Origin: Apostichopus japonicus
Lineage: Eukaryota > Echinodermata > Holothuroidea > Aspidochirotida > Stichopodidae
DNA length: 64,000 nt
Assembly (NCBI RefSeq): GCF_037975245.1
Contig: NC_092572.1
Span: 30,539,989-30,603,988, forward strand
Direction: 5' to 3'
Shown: piece after piece, positions 12,824 through 28,299 of the stretch
How positions within the stretch are numbered: the first letter of the stretch is position 1
Layout: every line of letters begins with the position of its first letter
The notes under the pieces: model-generated
Seen by the model: only the letters and a program-made list of their open reading frames with translations
Databases searched by the model: none
Told to the model about the DNA's origin: nothing
Translations under genes and position numbers: made by a program

Positions 12824-15800
12824 CGCATATTCGATTGATCGGTGCCGAACATTCGATTGATCGGTGCCGAACATTCGAATGATCTGTGTCGAACATTTGA
12901 TTGATCGGTGTCGCACTTTCGATTGACCGGTGTCGCACATCCTATTGATCGGTGTCGAACATTCGATTGATGGGTGTCGAACATTCGATTGACCGGTATT
13001 GCACATTCGTTTTGTCGGTGTCGCATATTCGATTGATCGGTTTCGAACATTCGATTGATGGGTGTCGAACATTCGATTGATGGGTGCCGAACATTCGATT
13101 GATGGGTGTCGCACATTCGATTGATCGGTACTGCACATTCGATTGATGGGTGTCGGACATTCGATTACTTGGTGTCGAACATTCGATTGATCGGTGTCGC
13201 ACATTCGATTGATCGGTGTCGAACATTCGATTGATGGGTGTCGCACATTCGATTGATCGGTACTGCACATTCGATTGATCGTTGTCGAACATTCGATTGA
13301 TGGGTGCCGAACATTCGATTAATCGGTGTCGAACATTCGATTGATTGGTGCCGAACATTCGAATAATCGGTGTCGAACATTCGATTGATTGGTGCCGAAC
13401 ATTCGAATGATCGGTGTCGAACATTCGATTGATGGGTGTCGCACATTCGATTGATCGGTGTCGCACATTCGATTGATTGTTGTCGCACATCCTATTGATC
13501 GGTGTCGCACATTCGAATAATCGGTGTCGAACATTTCATTGATTGGTGCCGATCATCCGAATGATCATTCGATTGATCGGTGTCGAAACATTCGATTGAT
13601 TGGTGTCGAACATTCGATTGATTGGTGTCGCACATTCGATTGATTGGTGTCAAACATTCGATTGATGGGTGTCGCACATTCGATTGATCGGTACTGCACA
13701 TCCGATTGATCGGTGTCGAACATTCGAATGATCGGTGTCGAACATTCGATTGATGGGTGTCGCACATCCGATTGATCGGTGTCGCACATTCGATTGATCG
13801 GTGTCGAACATCCGATTGATCGGTATCGCACATTCGATTGATCGATGTCGCACATTCGATTGATGGGTGCCGAACATTTGAATGATCGGTGTCGAACATT
13901 CGATTGATGGGTGTCGAACATTTGATTGATCGGTGTCGCACATTCGATTGATCGGTGTCGCACATTCGATTGATCGGTGCCGCACATTTGATTGATGGGT
14001 GCCGAACATTCGATTGATTGGTGTCGAACATTCGATTGATGGGTGCCGAACATTCGCATGATCTGTGTCGAAGTTTCGATTGATGGGTATCATTCGATTG
14101 ATCGGTTTCGAACATTCGATTGATGGGTGTCGAACATTCGATTGATGGGTGCCGAACATTCGATTGATGGGTGTCGCACATTCGATTGATCGGTACTGCA
14201 CATTCGATTGATCGGTGTCGGACATTCGATTGATGGGTGTCGAACATTCGATTGATGGGTGTCGCACATTCGATTGATCGGTACTGCACATTCGATTGAT
14301 CGTTGTCGAACATTCGATTGATGGGTGCCGAACATTCGATTAATCGGTGTCGAACATTCGATTGATTGGTGCCGAACATTCGAATAATCGGTGTCGAACA
14401 TTCGATTGATTGGTGCCGAACATTCGAATGATCGGTGTCGAACATTCGATTGATGGGTGTCGCACATTCGATTGATCGGTGTCGCACATTCGATTGATTG
14501 TTGTCGCACATCCTATTGATCGGTGTCGCACATTCGAATAATCGGTGTCGAACATTCGATTGATTGGTGCCGAACATTCGAATGATCTGTGTCGAACATT
14601 CGATTGATGGGTGTCGCTCATTCGATTGATTGGTTCCGAACATTCGAATGATAGGTGTCGAACATTTGATTGATTGGTGCCGATCATCCGAATGATCATT
14701 CGATTGATCGGTGTCGAAACATTCGATTGATTGGTGTCGAACATTCGATTGATGGGTGTCGAACATTCGATTGATGGGTGTCGCACATTCGATTGATCGG
14801 TTCTGCACATTCGATTGATCGGTGTCGAACATTCGATTGATCGGTGTCGCACACCCGATCGATCGGTGCCGCACATTCGATTGATGGGTGCCGAACATTC
14901 GAATAATCGGATTCGAACATTCGATTGATGGGTGTCGCACATCCGATTGATCGGTGTCGCACATTCGATTGATCGGTGTCGAACATTTGATTGATGGGTG
15001 CCGAACATTCGAATGATCGGTGTCGAACATTTGATCGATGGTGCCGAACATTCGAATGATCTGTGTCGAACATTCGATTGATGGGTGTCATTCGATTGAT
15101 CAATGTCGCACATTCGATTGATTGGTGCCGAACATTTGAATGATCGGTGTCGAACATTCGATTGATCGGTGCCGAACATTCGATTGATCGGTATTTTACA
15201 TTCGTTTGGTCGGTGTCGCATGGTCGATAAATCGGTGCCGAACATTGGATTGATGGGTGCCGCACATCCGATTGATCGGTGTCGCACATTCGATTGATCG
15301 GTGTCGCACATCCGATTGATCGGTGTCGCACATTCGATTGATTGGTGCCGAACATTTGAATGATCGTTGTCGAACATTCGATTGATCGGTGCCGAACATT
15401 CGATTGATCGGTATTTCACATTCGTTTGGTCGGTGTCGCATATTCGATAAATCGGTGCCGAACATTGGATTGATGGGTGCCGAACATTCGAATGATCGGT
15501 GTCGAACATTTGATTGATCGGTGCCGAACATTCAAATGATCTGTGTCGAACATTCGATTAATCGGTGCCGAACATTCGATTGATCGGTGCCGAACATTCG
15601 AATGATCTGTGTCGAACATTTGATTGATTGGTGTCGCAAATTCGATTGATCGGTGTCGCACATTCGATTGATCGGTGCCGCACATTTGATTGATGGGTGC
15701 CGAACATTCGATTGATTGGTGTCGAACATTCGATTGATGGGTGCCGAACATTCGCATGATCTGTGTCGAAGTTTCGATTGATGGGTATCATTCGATTGAT

Positions 15801-18800
15801 CGGTTTCGAACATTCGATTGATGGGTGTCGAACATTCGATTGATGGGTGCCGAACATTCGATTGATGGGTGTCGCACATTCGATTGATCGGTACTGCACA
15901 TTCGATTGATCGGTGTCGGACATTCGATTGATGGGTGTCGAACATTCGATTGATGGGTGTCGCACATTCGATTGATCGGTACTGCACATTCGATTGATCG
16001 TTGTCGAACATTCGATTGATGGGTGCCGAACATTCGATTAATCGGTGTCGAACATTCGATTGATTGGTGCCGAACATTCGAATAATCGGTGTCGAACATT
16101 CGATTGATTGGTGCCGAACATTCGAATGATCGGTGTCGAACATTCGATTGATGGGTGTCGCACATTCGATTGATCGGTGTCGCACATTCGATTGATTGTT
16201 GTCGCACATCCTATTGATCGGTGTCGCACATTCGAATAATCGGTGTCGAACATTCGATTGATTGGTGCCGAACATTCGAATGATCTGTGTCGAACATTCG
16301 ATTGATGGGTGTCGCTCATTCGATTGATTGGTTCCGAACATTCGAATGATAGGTGTCGAACATTTGATTGATTGGTGCCGATCATCCGAATGATCATTCG
16401 ATTGATCGGTGTCGAAACATTCGATTGATTGGTGTCGAACATTCGATTGATGGGTGTCGAACATTCGATTGATGGGTGTCGCACATTCGATTGATCGGTT
16501 CTGCACATTCGATTGATCGGTGTCGAACATTCGATTGATCGGTGTCGCACACCCGATCGATCGGTGCCGCACATTCGATTGATCGGTGTCGCACATTCGA
16601 TTGATTGGTGCCGAACATTTGAATGATCGTTGTCGAACATTCGATTGATCGGTGCCGAACATTCGATTGATCGGTATTTCACATTCGTTTGGTCGGTGTC
16701 GCATATTCGATAAATCGGTGCCGAACATTGGATTGATGGGTGCCGAACATTCGAATGATCGGTGTCGAACATTTGATTGATCAGTGCCGAACATTCAAAT
16801 GATCTGTGTCGAACATTCGATTAATCGGTGCCGAACATTCGATTGATCGGTGCCGAACATTCGAATGATCTGTGTCGAACATTTGATTGATTGGTGTCGC
16901 ACATTCGATTGATCGGTGTCGCACATTCGATTGATCGGTGCCGCACATTTGATTGATGGGTGCCGAACATTCGATTGATTGGTGTCGAACATTCGATTGA
17001 TGGGTGCCGAACATTCGCATGATCTGTGTCGAAGTTTCGATTGATGGGTATCATTCGATTGATCGGTTTCGAACATTCGATTGATGGGTGTCGAACATTC
17101 GATTGATGGGTGCCGAACATTCGATTGATGGGTGTCGCACATTCGATTGATCGGTACTGCACATTCGATTGATCGGTGTCGGACATTCGATTGATGGGTG
17201 TCGAACATTCGATTGATGGGTGTCGCACATTCGATTGATCGGTACTGCACATTCGATTGATCGTTGTCGAACATTCGATTGATGGGTGCCGAACATTCGA
17301 TTAATCGGTGTCGAACATTCGATTGATTGGTGCCGAACATTCGAATAATCGGTGTCGAACATTCGATTGATTGGTGCCGAACATTCGAATGATCGGTGTC
17401 GAACATTCGATTGATGGGTGTCGCACATTCGATTGATCGGTGTCGCACATTCGATTGATTGTTGTCGCACATCCTATTGATCGGTGTCGCACATTCGAAT
17501 AATCGGTGTCGAACATTCGATTGATTGGTGCCGAACATTCGAATGATCTGTGTCGAACATTCGATTGATGGGTGTCGCTCATTCGATTGATTGGTTCCGA
17601 ACATTCGAATGATAGGTGTCGAACATTTGATTGATTGGTGCCGATCATCCGAATGATCATTCGATTGATCGGTGTCGAAACATTCGATTGATTGGTGTCG
17701 AACATTCGATTGATGGGTGTCGAACATTCGATTGATGGGTGTCGCACATTCGATTGATCGGTTCTGCACTTTTGATTGATCGGTGTCGAACATTCGATTG
17801 ATCGGTGTCGCACACCCGATCGATCGGTGCCGCACATTCGATTGATGGGTGCCGAACATTCGAATAATCGGATTCGAACATTCGATTGATGGGTGTCGCA
17901 CATCCGATTGATCGGTGTCGCACATTCGATTGATCGGTGTCGAACATTTGATTGATGGGTGCCGAACATTCGAATGATCGGTGTCGAACATTTGATCGAT
18001 GGTGCCGAACATTCGAATGATCTGTGTCGAACATTCGATTGATGGGTGTCATTCGATTGATCAATGTCGCACATTCGATTGATTGGTGCCGAACATTTGA
18101 ATGATCGGTGTCGAACATTCGATTGATCGGTGCCGAACATTCGATTGATTGGTATTTTACATTCGTTTGGTCGGTGTCGCATGGTCGATAAATCGGTGCC
18201 GAACATTGGATTGATGGGTGCCGCACATCCGATTGATCGGTGTCGCACATGCGATTGATCGGTGTCGCACATCCGATTGATCGGTGTCGCACATTCGATT
18301 GATTGGTGCCGAACATTTGAATGATCGTTGTCGAACATTCGATTGATCGGTGCCGAACATTCGATTGATCGGTATTTCACATTCGTTTGGTCGGTGTCGC
18401 ATATTCGATAAATCGGTGCCGAACATTGGATTGATGGGTGCCGAACATTCGAATGATCGGTGTCGAACATTTGATTGATCGGTGCCGAACATTCGAATGA
18501 TCTGTGTCGAACATTCGATTGATGGGTGTCATTCGATTGATCGATGTCGAACATTCGATTGATCGGTGTCGCACATCCGATTGATCGGTGTCGCACATTC
18601 GATTGATCGGTGTCGCATATTCGATTAATCGGTGTCGAACATTCGATTGATGGGTGCCGAACATTCGAATGATCGGTGTCGAACATTTGATTGATTGGTG
18701 CCGAACATTCGAATGATCTGTGTCGAACATTCGATTGATGGGTATCATTCGATTGATCGGTGTCGAACATTCGATTGATCGGTGTCGCACATCCCTTTGA

Positions 18801-19748
18801 TCGGTGTCGCACATTCGATTGATCGATGTCGCACATTCGATTGATTGTTGCCGAACATTGGAATGATCGGTGTCGAACATTCGATTGATGGGTGTCGAAC
18901 ATTCGATTGACCGGTATTGCACATTCGTTTTGTCGGTGTCGCATATTCGATTAATCGGTGCCGAACATTCGATTGATCGGTGCCGAACATTCGAATGATC
19001 TGTGTCGAACATTTGATTGATCGGTGTCGCACTTTCGATTGACCGGTGTCGCACATCCTATTGATCGGTGTCGCACATTCGATTGATCGGTGTCGAACAT
19101 TCGATTGATGGGTGCCGAACATTCGCATGATCTGTGTCGAACTTTCGATTGATGGGTATCATTCGATTGATCGGTTTCGAACATTCGATTGATGGGTGTC
19201 GAACATTCGATTGATGGGTGCCGAACATTCGATTGATGGGTGTCGCACATTCGATTGATCGGTACTGCACATTCGATTGATGGGTGTCGGACATTCGATT
19301 ACTTGGTGTCGAACATTCGATTGATCGGTGTCGCACATTCGATTGATCGGTGTCGAACATTCGATTGATGGGTGTCGCACATTCGATTGATCGGTACTGC
19401 ACATTCGATTGATCGTTGTCGAACATTCGATTGATGGGTGCCGAACATTCGATTAATCGGTGTCGAACATTCGATTGATTGGTGCCGAACATTCGAATAA
19501 TCGGTGTCGAACATTCGATTGATTGGTGCCGATCATTCGAATGATCGGTGTCGAACATTCGATTGATGGGTGTCGCACATTCGATTGATCGGTGTCGCAC
19601 ATTCGATTGATTGTTGTCGCACATCCTATTGATCGGTGTCGAACATTCGATTGATCGGTATTGCACATTCGTTTGGTCGGTGTCGCATATTCGATTAATC
19701 GGTGCCGAACATTCGATTGATGAGTGCCGAACATTCGAATGATCGGTG
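12824..19748. repeat. 6.9-kb duplicated block, left copy (partner 21441-28299)
   Basis: Monomer order matches the partner at offsets of 8,617 bp (left part), 8,727 bp (middle) and 8,551 bp (right part), so small internal gains or losses followed the duplication. Markers shared in order are TTCGATTACTTGG, GATCATCCGAATGATCATTC, CACACCCGATCGATCGG, GTATTTTACATTCG, GCATGGTCGATAAATCGG and the right-end ATGAGTGCC. Inside the block, a unit that starts at the TATCATTCGATTGATCGGTT element recurs at about 14088, 15786 and 17049, with 1,698-bp and 1,263-bp spacing. Confidence 0.87.
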
Positions 19749-21440
19749 TCGAACATTTGATTGATTGGTGCCGATCATTCGAATGATCTGTGTCGAACAT
19801 TCGATTGATGGGTGTCATTCGATTGATCGGTGTCGAACATTCGATTGATCGGTGTCGCACATCCGATTAGTCGGTATCGCACATTCGATTGATCGATGTC
19901 GCACATTCGATTGATTGTGCCGAACATTTGAATGATCGGTGTCGAACATTCGATTGATGGGTGTCGAACATTCGATTGACCGGTATTGCACATTCGTTTG
20001 GTCGGTGTCGCATATTCGATTAATCGGTGCCGAACATTCGATTGATCGGTGCCGAACATTCGAATGATCTGTGTCGAACATTTGATTGATTGGTGTCGAA
20101 CATTCGATTGACCGGTGTCGCACATCCTATTGATCGGTGTCGCACATTCGATTGATCGGTGCCGCACATTTGATTGATGGGTGCCGAACATTCGATTGAT
20201 TGGTGTCGAACATTCGATTGATGGGTGCCGAACATTCGCATGATCTGTGTCGAAGTTTCGATTGATGGGTATCATTCGATTGATCGGTTTCGAACATTCG
20301 ATTGATGGGTGTCGAACATTCGATTGATGGGTGCCGAACATTCGATTGATCGGTGTCGAACATTCGAATGATCGGTGTCGAACATTCGATGGATGGGTGT
20401 CGCACATTCGATTGATCGGTGTCGCACATTCGATTGATCGGTGTCGAACATTCGATTGATCGGTATTGCACATTCGTTTGGTCGGTGTCGCATATTCGAT
20501 TAATCGGTGCCGAACATTCGATTGATGGATGCCGAACATTCGAATGATCGGTCTCGAACATTTGATTGATTGGTGCCGAACATTCAAATGATCTGTGTCG
20601 AACATTCGATTGATGGGTGCCGAACATTCGAATGATCTGTGTCGAACATTTGATTGATTGGTTCCGAACATTCGAATGATCGGTGCCTCACATTTGATTG
20701 ATAGGTGCCGAACATTCGATTGATAGGTGCCGAACATTCGAATGATCGGTGTCGAACATTCGATGGGTGTCGCACATCCGATTGATCGGTGTCGCACATT
20801 CGATTAATCGGTGCCGCACATTCGATTGATGGGTATCGAACATTCGATTGATGGGTGCCGAACATTCGAATGATCGGTGTCGAACATTTGATTGATTGGT
20901 GTCGAACATTCGATTGATGGGAGTCGCACATTCGATTGATCGGTAGTGCACATTCGATTGATCGGTGCCGAACATTCGATTGATCTGTGTCGAACATTCG
21001 ATTGATAGGTGTCATTCGAATGATCGGTGCCTCACATTCGATTGATAGGTGCCGAACATTCGAATGATCGGTGTCGAACATTCGATGGGTGTCGCACATC
21101 CGATTGATCGGTGTCGCACATTCGATTAATCGGTGCCGCACATTCGATTGATGGGTGCCGAACATTCGAATAAACGGATTCGAATATTCGATTGATGGGT
21201 GCCGAACATTCGAATGATCGGTGTCGAACATTTGATTGATTGGTGCCGAACATTCGAATGATCTGTGTCGAACATTCGATTGATGGGTGTCATTCGATTG
21301 ATCGGTGTCGCACATTCGATTGATCGGTGTCGCACATTCGATTGATCGGTTCTGCACATTCGATAGATTGGTGTCGAACATTCGATTGATTGGTGTCGCA
21401 CATTCGATTGATCGGTATTGCACATTCGTTTGGTTGGTGT
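19749..21440. repeat. Satellite A between the two 6.9-kb copies
   Basis: This is 22-bp array DNA that resembles 5690-6280 in its first half, sharing ACATCCGATTAGTCGG, a shortened GATTGTGCCGAAC monomer and TTCGCATGATCTG. Its second half resembles 9500-9800 and 30470-31100 (GGTGCCTCAC and the short CATTCGATGGGTG monomer). It ends in a partial copy of the 282-bp module of the left edge. It contains no non-satellite sequence. Confidence 0.8.
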
Positions 21441-24400
21441 CGCATATTCGATTGATCGGTGCCGAACATTCGATTGATCGGTGCCGAACATTCGAATGAT
21501 CTGTGTCGAACATTTGATTGATCGGTGTCGCACTTTCGATTGACCGGTGTCGCACATCCTATTGATCGGTGTCGAACATTCGATTGATGGGTGTCGAACA
21601 TTCGATTGACCGGTATTGCACATTCGTTTTGTCGGTGTCGCATATTCGATTGATCGGTTTCGAACATTCGATTGATGGGTGTCGAACATTCGATTGATGG
21701 GTGCCGAACATTCGATTGATGGGTGTCGCACATTCGATTGATCGGTACTGCACATTCGATTGATGGGTGTCGGACATTCGATTACTTGGTGTCGAACATT
21801 CGATTGATCGGTGTCGCACATTCGATTGATCGGTGTCGAACATTCGATTGATGGGTGTCGCACATTCGATTGATCGGTACTGCACATTCGATTGATCGTT
21901 GTCGAACATTCGATTGATGGGTGCCGAACATTCGATTAATCGGTGTCGAACATTCGATTGATTGGTGCCGAACATTCGAATAATCGGTGTCGAACATTCG
22001 ATTGATTGGTGCCGAACATTCGAATGATCGGTGTCGAACATTCGATTGATGGGTGTCGCACATTCGATTGATCGGTGTCGCACATTCGATTGATTGTTGT
22101 CGCACATCCTATTGATCTGTGTCGCACATTCGAATAATCGGTGTCGAACATTTGATTGATTGGTGCCGATCATCCGAATGATCATTCGATTGATCGGTGT
22201 CGAAACATTCGATTGATTGGTGTCGAACATTCGATTGATTGGTGTCGCACATTCGATTGATTGGTGTCAAACATTCGATTGATGGGTGTCGCACATTCGA
22301 TTGATCGGTACTGCACATCCGATTGATCGGTGTCGAACATTCGAATGATCGGTGTCGAACATTGGATTGATGGGTGTCGCACATCCGATTGATCGGTGTC
22401 GCACATTCGATTGATCGGTGTCGAACATCCGATTGATCGGTATCGCACATTCGATTGATCGATGTCGCACATTCGATTGATGGGTGCCGAACATTTGAAT
22501 GATCGGTGTCGAACATTCGATTGATGGGTGTCGAACATTCGATTGACCGGTATTGCACATTCGTTTGGTCGGTGTCGCATATTCGATTAATCGGTGCCGA
22601 ACATTCGATTGATCGGTGCCGAACATTCGAATGATCTGTGTCGAACATTTGATTGATTGGTGTCGCACATTCGATTGATCGGTGTCGCACATTCGATTGA
22701 TCGGTGCCGCACATTTGATTGATGGGTGCCGAACATTCGATTGATTGGTGTCGAACATTCGATTGATGGGTGCCGAACATTCGCATGATCTGTGTCGAAG
22801 TTTCGATTTATGGGTATCATTCGATTGATCGGTTTCGAACATTCGATTGATGGGTGTCGAACATTCGATTGATGGGTGCCGAACATTCGATTGATGGGTG
22901 TCGCACATTCGATTGATCGGTACTGCACATTCGATTGATCGGTGTCGGACATTCGATTGATGGGTGTCGAACATTCGATTGATGGGTGTCGCACATTCGA
23001 TTGATCGGTACTGCACATTCGATTGATCGTTGTCGAACATTCGATTGATGGGTGCCGAACATTCGATTAATCGGTGTCGAACATTCGATTGATTGGTGCC
23101 GAACATTCGAATAATCGGTGTCGAACATTCGATTGATTGGTGCCGAACATTCGAATGATCGGTGTCGAACATTCGATTGATGGGTGTCGCACATTCGATT
23201 GATCGGTGTCGCACATTCGATTGATTGTTGTCGCACATCCTATTGATCGGTGTCGCACATTCGAATAATCGGTGTCGAACATTCGATTGATTGGTGCCGA
23301 ACATTCGAATGATCTGTGTCGAACATTCGATTGATGGGTGTCGCTCATTCGATTGATTGGTTCCGAACATTCGAATGATAGGTGTCGAACATTTGATTGA
23401 TTGGTGCCGATCATCCGAATGATCATTCGATTGATCGGTGTCGAAACATTCGATTGATTGGTGTCGAACATTCGATTGATGGGTGTCGAACATTCGATTG
23501 ATGGGTGTCGCACATTCGATTGATCGGTTCTGCACATTCGATTGATCGGTGTCGAACATTCGATTGATCGGTGTCGCACACCCGATCGATCGGTGCCGCA
23601 CATTCGATTGATGGGTGCCGAACATTCGAATAATCGGATTCGAACATTCGATTGATGGGTGTCGCACATCCGATTGATCGGTGTCGCACATTCGATTGAT
23701 CGGTGTCGAACATTTGATTGATGGGTGCCGAACATTCGAATGATCGGTGTCGAACATTTGATCGATGGTGCCGAACATTCGAATGATCTGTGTCGAACAT
23801 TCGATTGATGGGTGTCATTCGATTGATCAATGTCGCACATTCGATTGATTGGTGCCGAACATTTGAATGATCGGTGTCGAACATTCGATTGATCGGTGCC
23901 GAACATTCGATTGATCGGTATTTTACATTCGTTTGGTCGGTGTCGCATGGTCGATAAATCGGTGCCGAACATTGGATTGATGGGTGCCGCACATCCGATT
24001 GATCGGTGTCGCACATTCGATTGATCGGTGTCGCACATCCGATTGATCGGTGTCGCACATTCGATTGATTGGTGCCGAACATTTGAATGATCGTTGTCGA
24101 ACATTCGATTGATCGGTGCCGAACATTCGATTGATCGGTATTTCACATTCGTTTGGTCGGTGTCGCATATTCGATAAATCGGTGCCGAACATTGGATTGA
24201 TGGGTGCCGAACATTCGAATGATCGGTGTCGAACATTTGATTGATCGGTGCCGAACATTCAAATGATCTGTGTCGAACATTCGATTAATCGGTGCCGAAC
24301 ATTCGATTGATCGGTGCCGAACATTCGAATGATCTGTGTCGAACATTTGATTGATTGGTGTCGCACATTCGATTGATCGGTGTCGCACATTCGATTGATC

Positions 24401-27400
24401 GGTGCCGCACATTTGATTGATGGGTGCCGAACATTCGATTGATTGGTGTCGAACATTCGATTGATGGGTGCCGAACATTCGCATGATCTGTGTCGAAGTT
24501 TCGATTGATGGGTATCATTCGATTGATCGGTTTCGAACATTCGATTGATGGGTGTCGAACATTCGATTGATGGGTGCCGAACATTCGATTGATGGGTGTC
24601 GCACATTCGATTGATCGGTACTGCACATTCGATTGATCGGTACTGCACATTCGATTGATGGGTGTCGAACATTCGATTGATGGGTGTCGCACATTCGATT
24701 GATCGGTACTGCACATTCGATTGATCGTTGTCGAACATTCGATTGATGGGTGCCGAACATTCGATTAATCGGTGTCGAACATTCGATTGATTGGTGCCGA
24801 ACATTCGATTAATCGGTGTCGAACATTCGATTGATTGGTGCCGAACATTCGAATGATCGGTGTCGAACATTCGATTGATGGGTGTCGCACATTCGATTGA
24901 TCGGTGTCGCACATTCGATTGATTGTTGTCGCACATCCTATTGATCGGTGTCGCACATTCGAATAATCGGTGTCGAACATTCGATTGATTGGTGCCGAAC
25001 ATTCGAATGATCTGTGTCGAACATTCGATTGATGGGTGTCGCTCATTCGATTGATTGGTTCCGAACATTCGAATGATAGGTGTCGAACATTTGATTGATT
25101 GGTGCCGATCATCCGAATGATCATTCGATTGATCGGTGTCGAAACATTCGATTGATTGGTGTCGAACATTCGATTGATGGGTGTCGAACATTCGATTGAT
25201 GGGTGTCGCACATTCGATTGATCGGTTCTGCACATTCGATTGATCGGTGTCGAACATTTGAATGATCGTTGTCGAACATTCGATTGATCGGTGCCGAACA
25301 TTCGATTGATCGGTATTTCACATTCGTTTGGTCGGTGTCGCATATTCGATAAATCGGTGCCGAACATTGGATTGATGGGTGCCGAACATTCGAATGATCG
25401 GTGTCGAACATTTGATTGATCGGTGCCGAACATTCAAATGATCTGTGTCGAACATTCGATTAATCGGTGCCGAACATTCGATTGATCGGTGCCGAACATT
25501 CGAATGATCTGTGTCGAACATTTGATTGATTGGTGTCGCACATTCGATTGATCGGTGTCGCACATTCGATTGATCGGTGCCGCACATTTGATTGATGGGT
25601 GCCGAACATTCGATTGATTGGTGTCGAACATTCGATTGATGGGTGCCGAACATTCGCATGATCTGTGTCGAAGTTTCGATTGATGGGTATCATTCGATTG
25701 ATCGGTTTCGAACATTCGATTGATCGGTGTCGGACATTCGATTGATGGGTGTCGAACATTCGATTGATGGGTGTCGCACATTCGATTGATCGGTACTGCA
25801 CATTCGATTGATCGTTGTCGAACATTCGATTGATGGGTGCCGAACATTCGATTAATCGGTGTCGAACATTTGATTGATTGGTGCCGAACATTCGAATAAT
25901 CGGTGTCGAACATTCGATTGATTGGTGCCGAACATTCGAATGATCGGTGTCGAACATTCGATTGATGGGTGTCGCACATTCGATTGATCGGTGTCGCACA
26001 TTCGATTGATTGTTGTCGCACATCCTATTGATCGGTGTCGCACATTCGAATAATCGGTGTCGAACATTCGATTGATTGGTGCCGAACATTCGAATGATCT
26101 GTGTCGAACATTCGATTGATGGGTGTCGCTCATTCGATTGATTGGTTCCGAACATTCGAATGATAGGTGTCGAACATTTGATTGATTGGTGCCGATCATC
26201 CGAATGATCATTCGATTGATCGGTGTCGAAACATTCGATTGATTGGTGTCGAACATTCGATTGATGGGTGTCGAACATTCGATTGATGGGTGTCGCACAT
26301 TCGATTGATCGGTTCTGCACATTCGATTGATCGGTGTCGAACATTCGATTGATCGGTGTCGCACACCCGATCGATCGGTGCCGCACATTCGATTGATGGG
26401 TGCCGAACATTCGAATAATCGGATTCGAACATTCGATTGATGGGTGTCGCACATCCGATTGATCGGTGTCGCACATTCGATTGATCGGTGTCGAACATTT
26501 GATTGATGGGTGCCGAACATTCGAATGATCGGTGTCGAACATTTGATCGATGGTGCCGAACATTCGAATGATCTGTGTCGAACATTCGATTGATGGGTGT
26601 CATTCGATTGATCAATGTCGCACATTCGATTGATTGGTGCCGAACATTTGAATGATCGGTGTCGAACATTCGATTGATCGGTGCCGAACATTCGATTGAT
26701 CGGTATTTTACATTCGTTTGGTCGGTGTCGCATGGTCGATAAATCGGTGCCGAACATTGGATTGATGGGTGCCGCACATCCGATTGATCGGTGTCGCACA
26801 TTCGATTGATCGGTGTCGCACATCCGATTGATCGGTGTCGCACATTCGATTGATTGGTGCCGAACATTTGAATGATCGTTGTCGAACATTCGATTGATCG
26901 GTGCCGAACATTCGATTGATCGGTATTTCACATTCGTTTGGTCGGTGTCGCATATTCGATAAATCGGTACCGAACATTGGATTGATGGGTGCCGAACATT
27001 CGAATGATCGGTGTCGAACATTTGATTGATCGGTGCCGAACATTCGAATGATCTGTGTCGAACATTCGATTGATGGGTGTCATTCGATTGATCGGTGTCG
27101 AACATTCGATTGATCGGTGTAGCACATCCGATTGATCGGTGTCGCACATTCGATTGATCGGTGTCGCATATTCAATTAATCGGTGTCGAACATTCGATTG
27201 ATGGGTGCCGAACATTCGAATGATCGGTGTCGAACATTTGATTGATTGGTGCCGAACATTCGAATGATCTGTGTCGAACATTCGATTGATGGGTATCATT
27301 CGATTGATCGGTGTCGAACATTCGATTGATCGGTGTCGCACATCCCTTTGATCGGTGTCGCACATTCGATTGATCGATGTCGCACATTCGATTGATTGTT

Positions 27401-28299
27401 GCCGAACATTGGAATGATCGGTGTCGAACATTCGATTGATGGGTGTCGAACATTCGATTGACCGGTATTGCACATTCGTTTTGTCGGTGTCGCATATTCG
27501 ATTAATCGGTGCCGAACATTCGATTGATCGGTGCCGAACATTCGAATGATCTGTGTCGAACATTTGATTGATCGGTGTCGCACTTTCGATTGACCGGTGT
27601 CGCACATCCTATTGATCGGTGTCGCACATTCGATTGATCGGTGTCGAACATTCGATTGATGGGTGCCGAACATTCGCATGATCTGTGTCGAACTTTCGAT
27701 TGATGGGTATCATTCGATTGATCGGTTTCGAACATTCGATTGATGGGTGTCGAACATTCGATTGATGGGTGCCGAACATTCGATTGATGGGTGTCGCACA
27801 TTCGATTGATCGGTACTGCACATTCGATTGATGGGTGTCGGACATTCGATTACTTGGTGTCGAACATTCGATTGATCGGTGTCGCACATTCGATTGATCG
27901 GTGTCGAACATTCGATTGATGGGTGTCGCACATTCGATTGATCGGTACTGCACATTCGATTGATCGTTGTCGAACATTCGATTGATGGGTGCCGAATATT
28001 CGATTAATCGGTGTCGAACATTCGATTGATTGGTGCCGAACATTCGAATAATCGGTGTCGAACATTCGATTGATTGGTGCCGATCATTCGAATGATCGGT
28101 GTCGAACATTCGATTGATGGGTGTCGCACATTCGATTGATCGGTGTCGCACATTCGATTGATTGTTGTCGCACATCCTATTGATCGGTGTCGAACATTCG
28201 ATTGATCGGTATTGCACATTCGTTTGGTCGGTGTCGCATATTCGATTAATCGGTGCCGAACATTCGATTGATGAGTGCCGAACATTCGAATGATCGGTG
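21441..28299. repeat. 6.9-kb duplicated block, right copy (partner 12824-19748)
   Basis: This block carries the same marker order as its partner. CACACCCGATCGATCGG occurs near 23578 and 26364, and GTATTTTACATTCG near 23918 and 26703. The internal unit that starts at the TATCATTCGATTGATCGGTT element begins at about 22815, 24513 and 25688, with 1,698-bp and 1,175-bp spacing. The first spacing equals that of the left copy and the second does not. Left and right boundaries are where the marker order departs from the partner. Confidence 0.87.
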
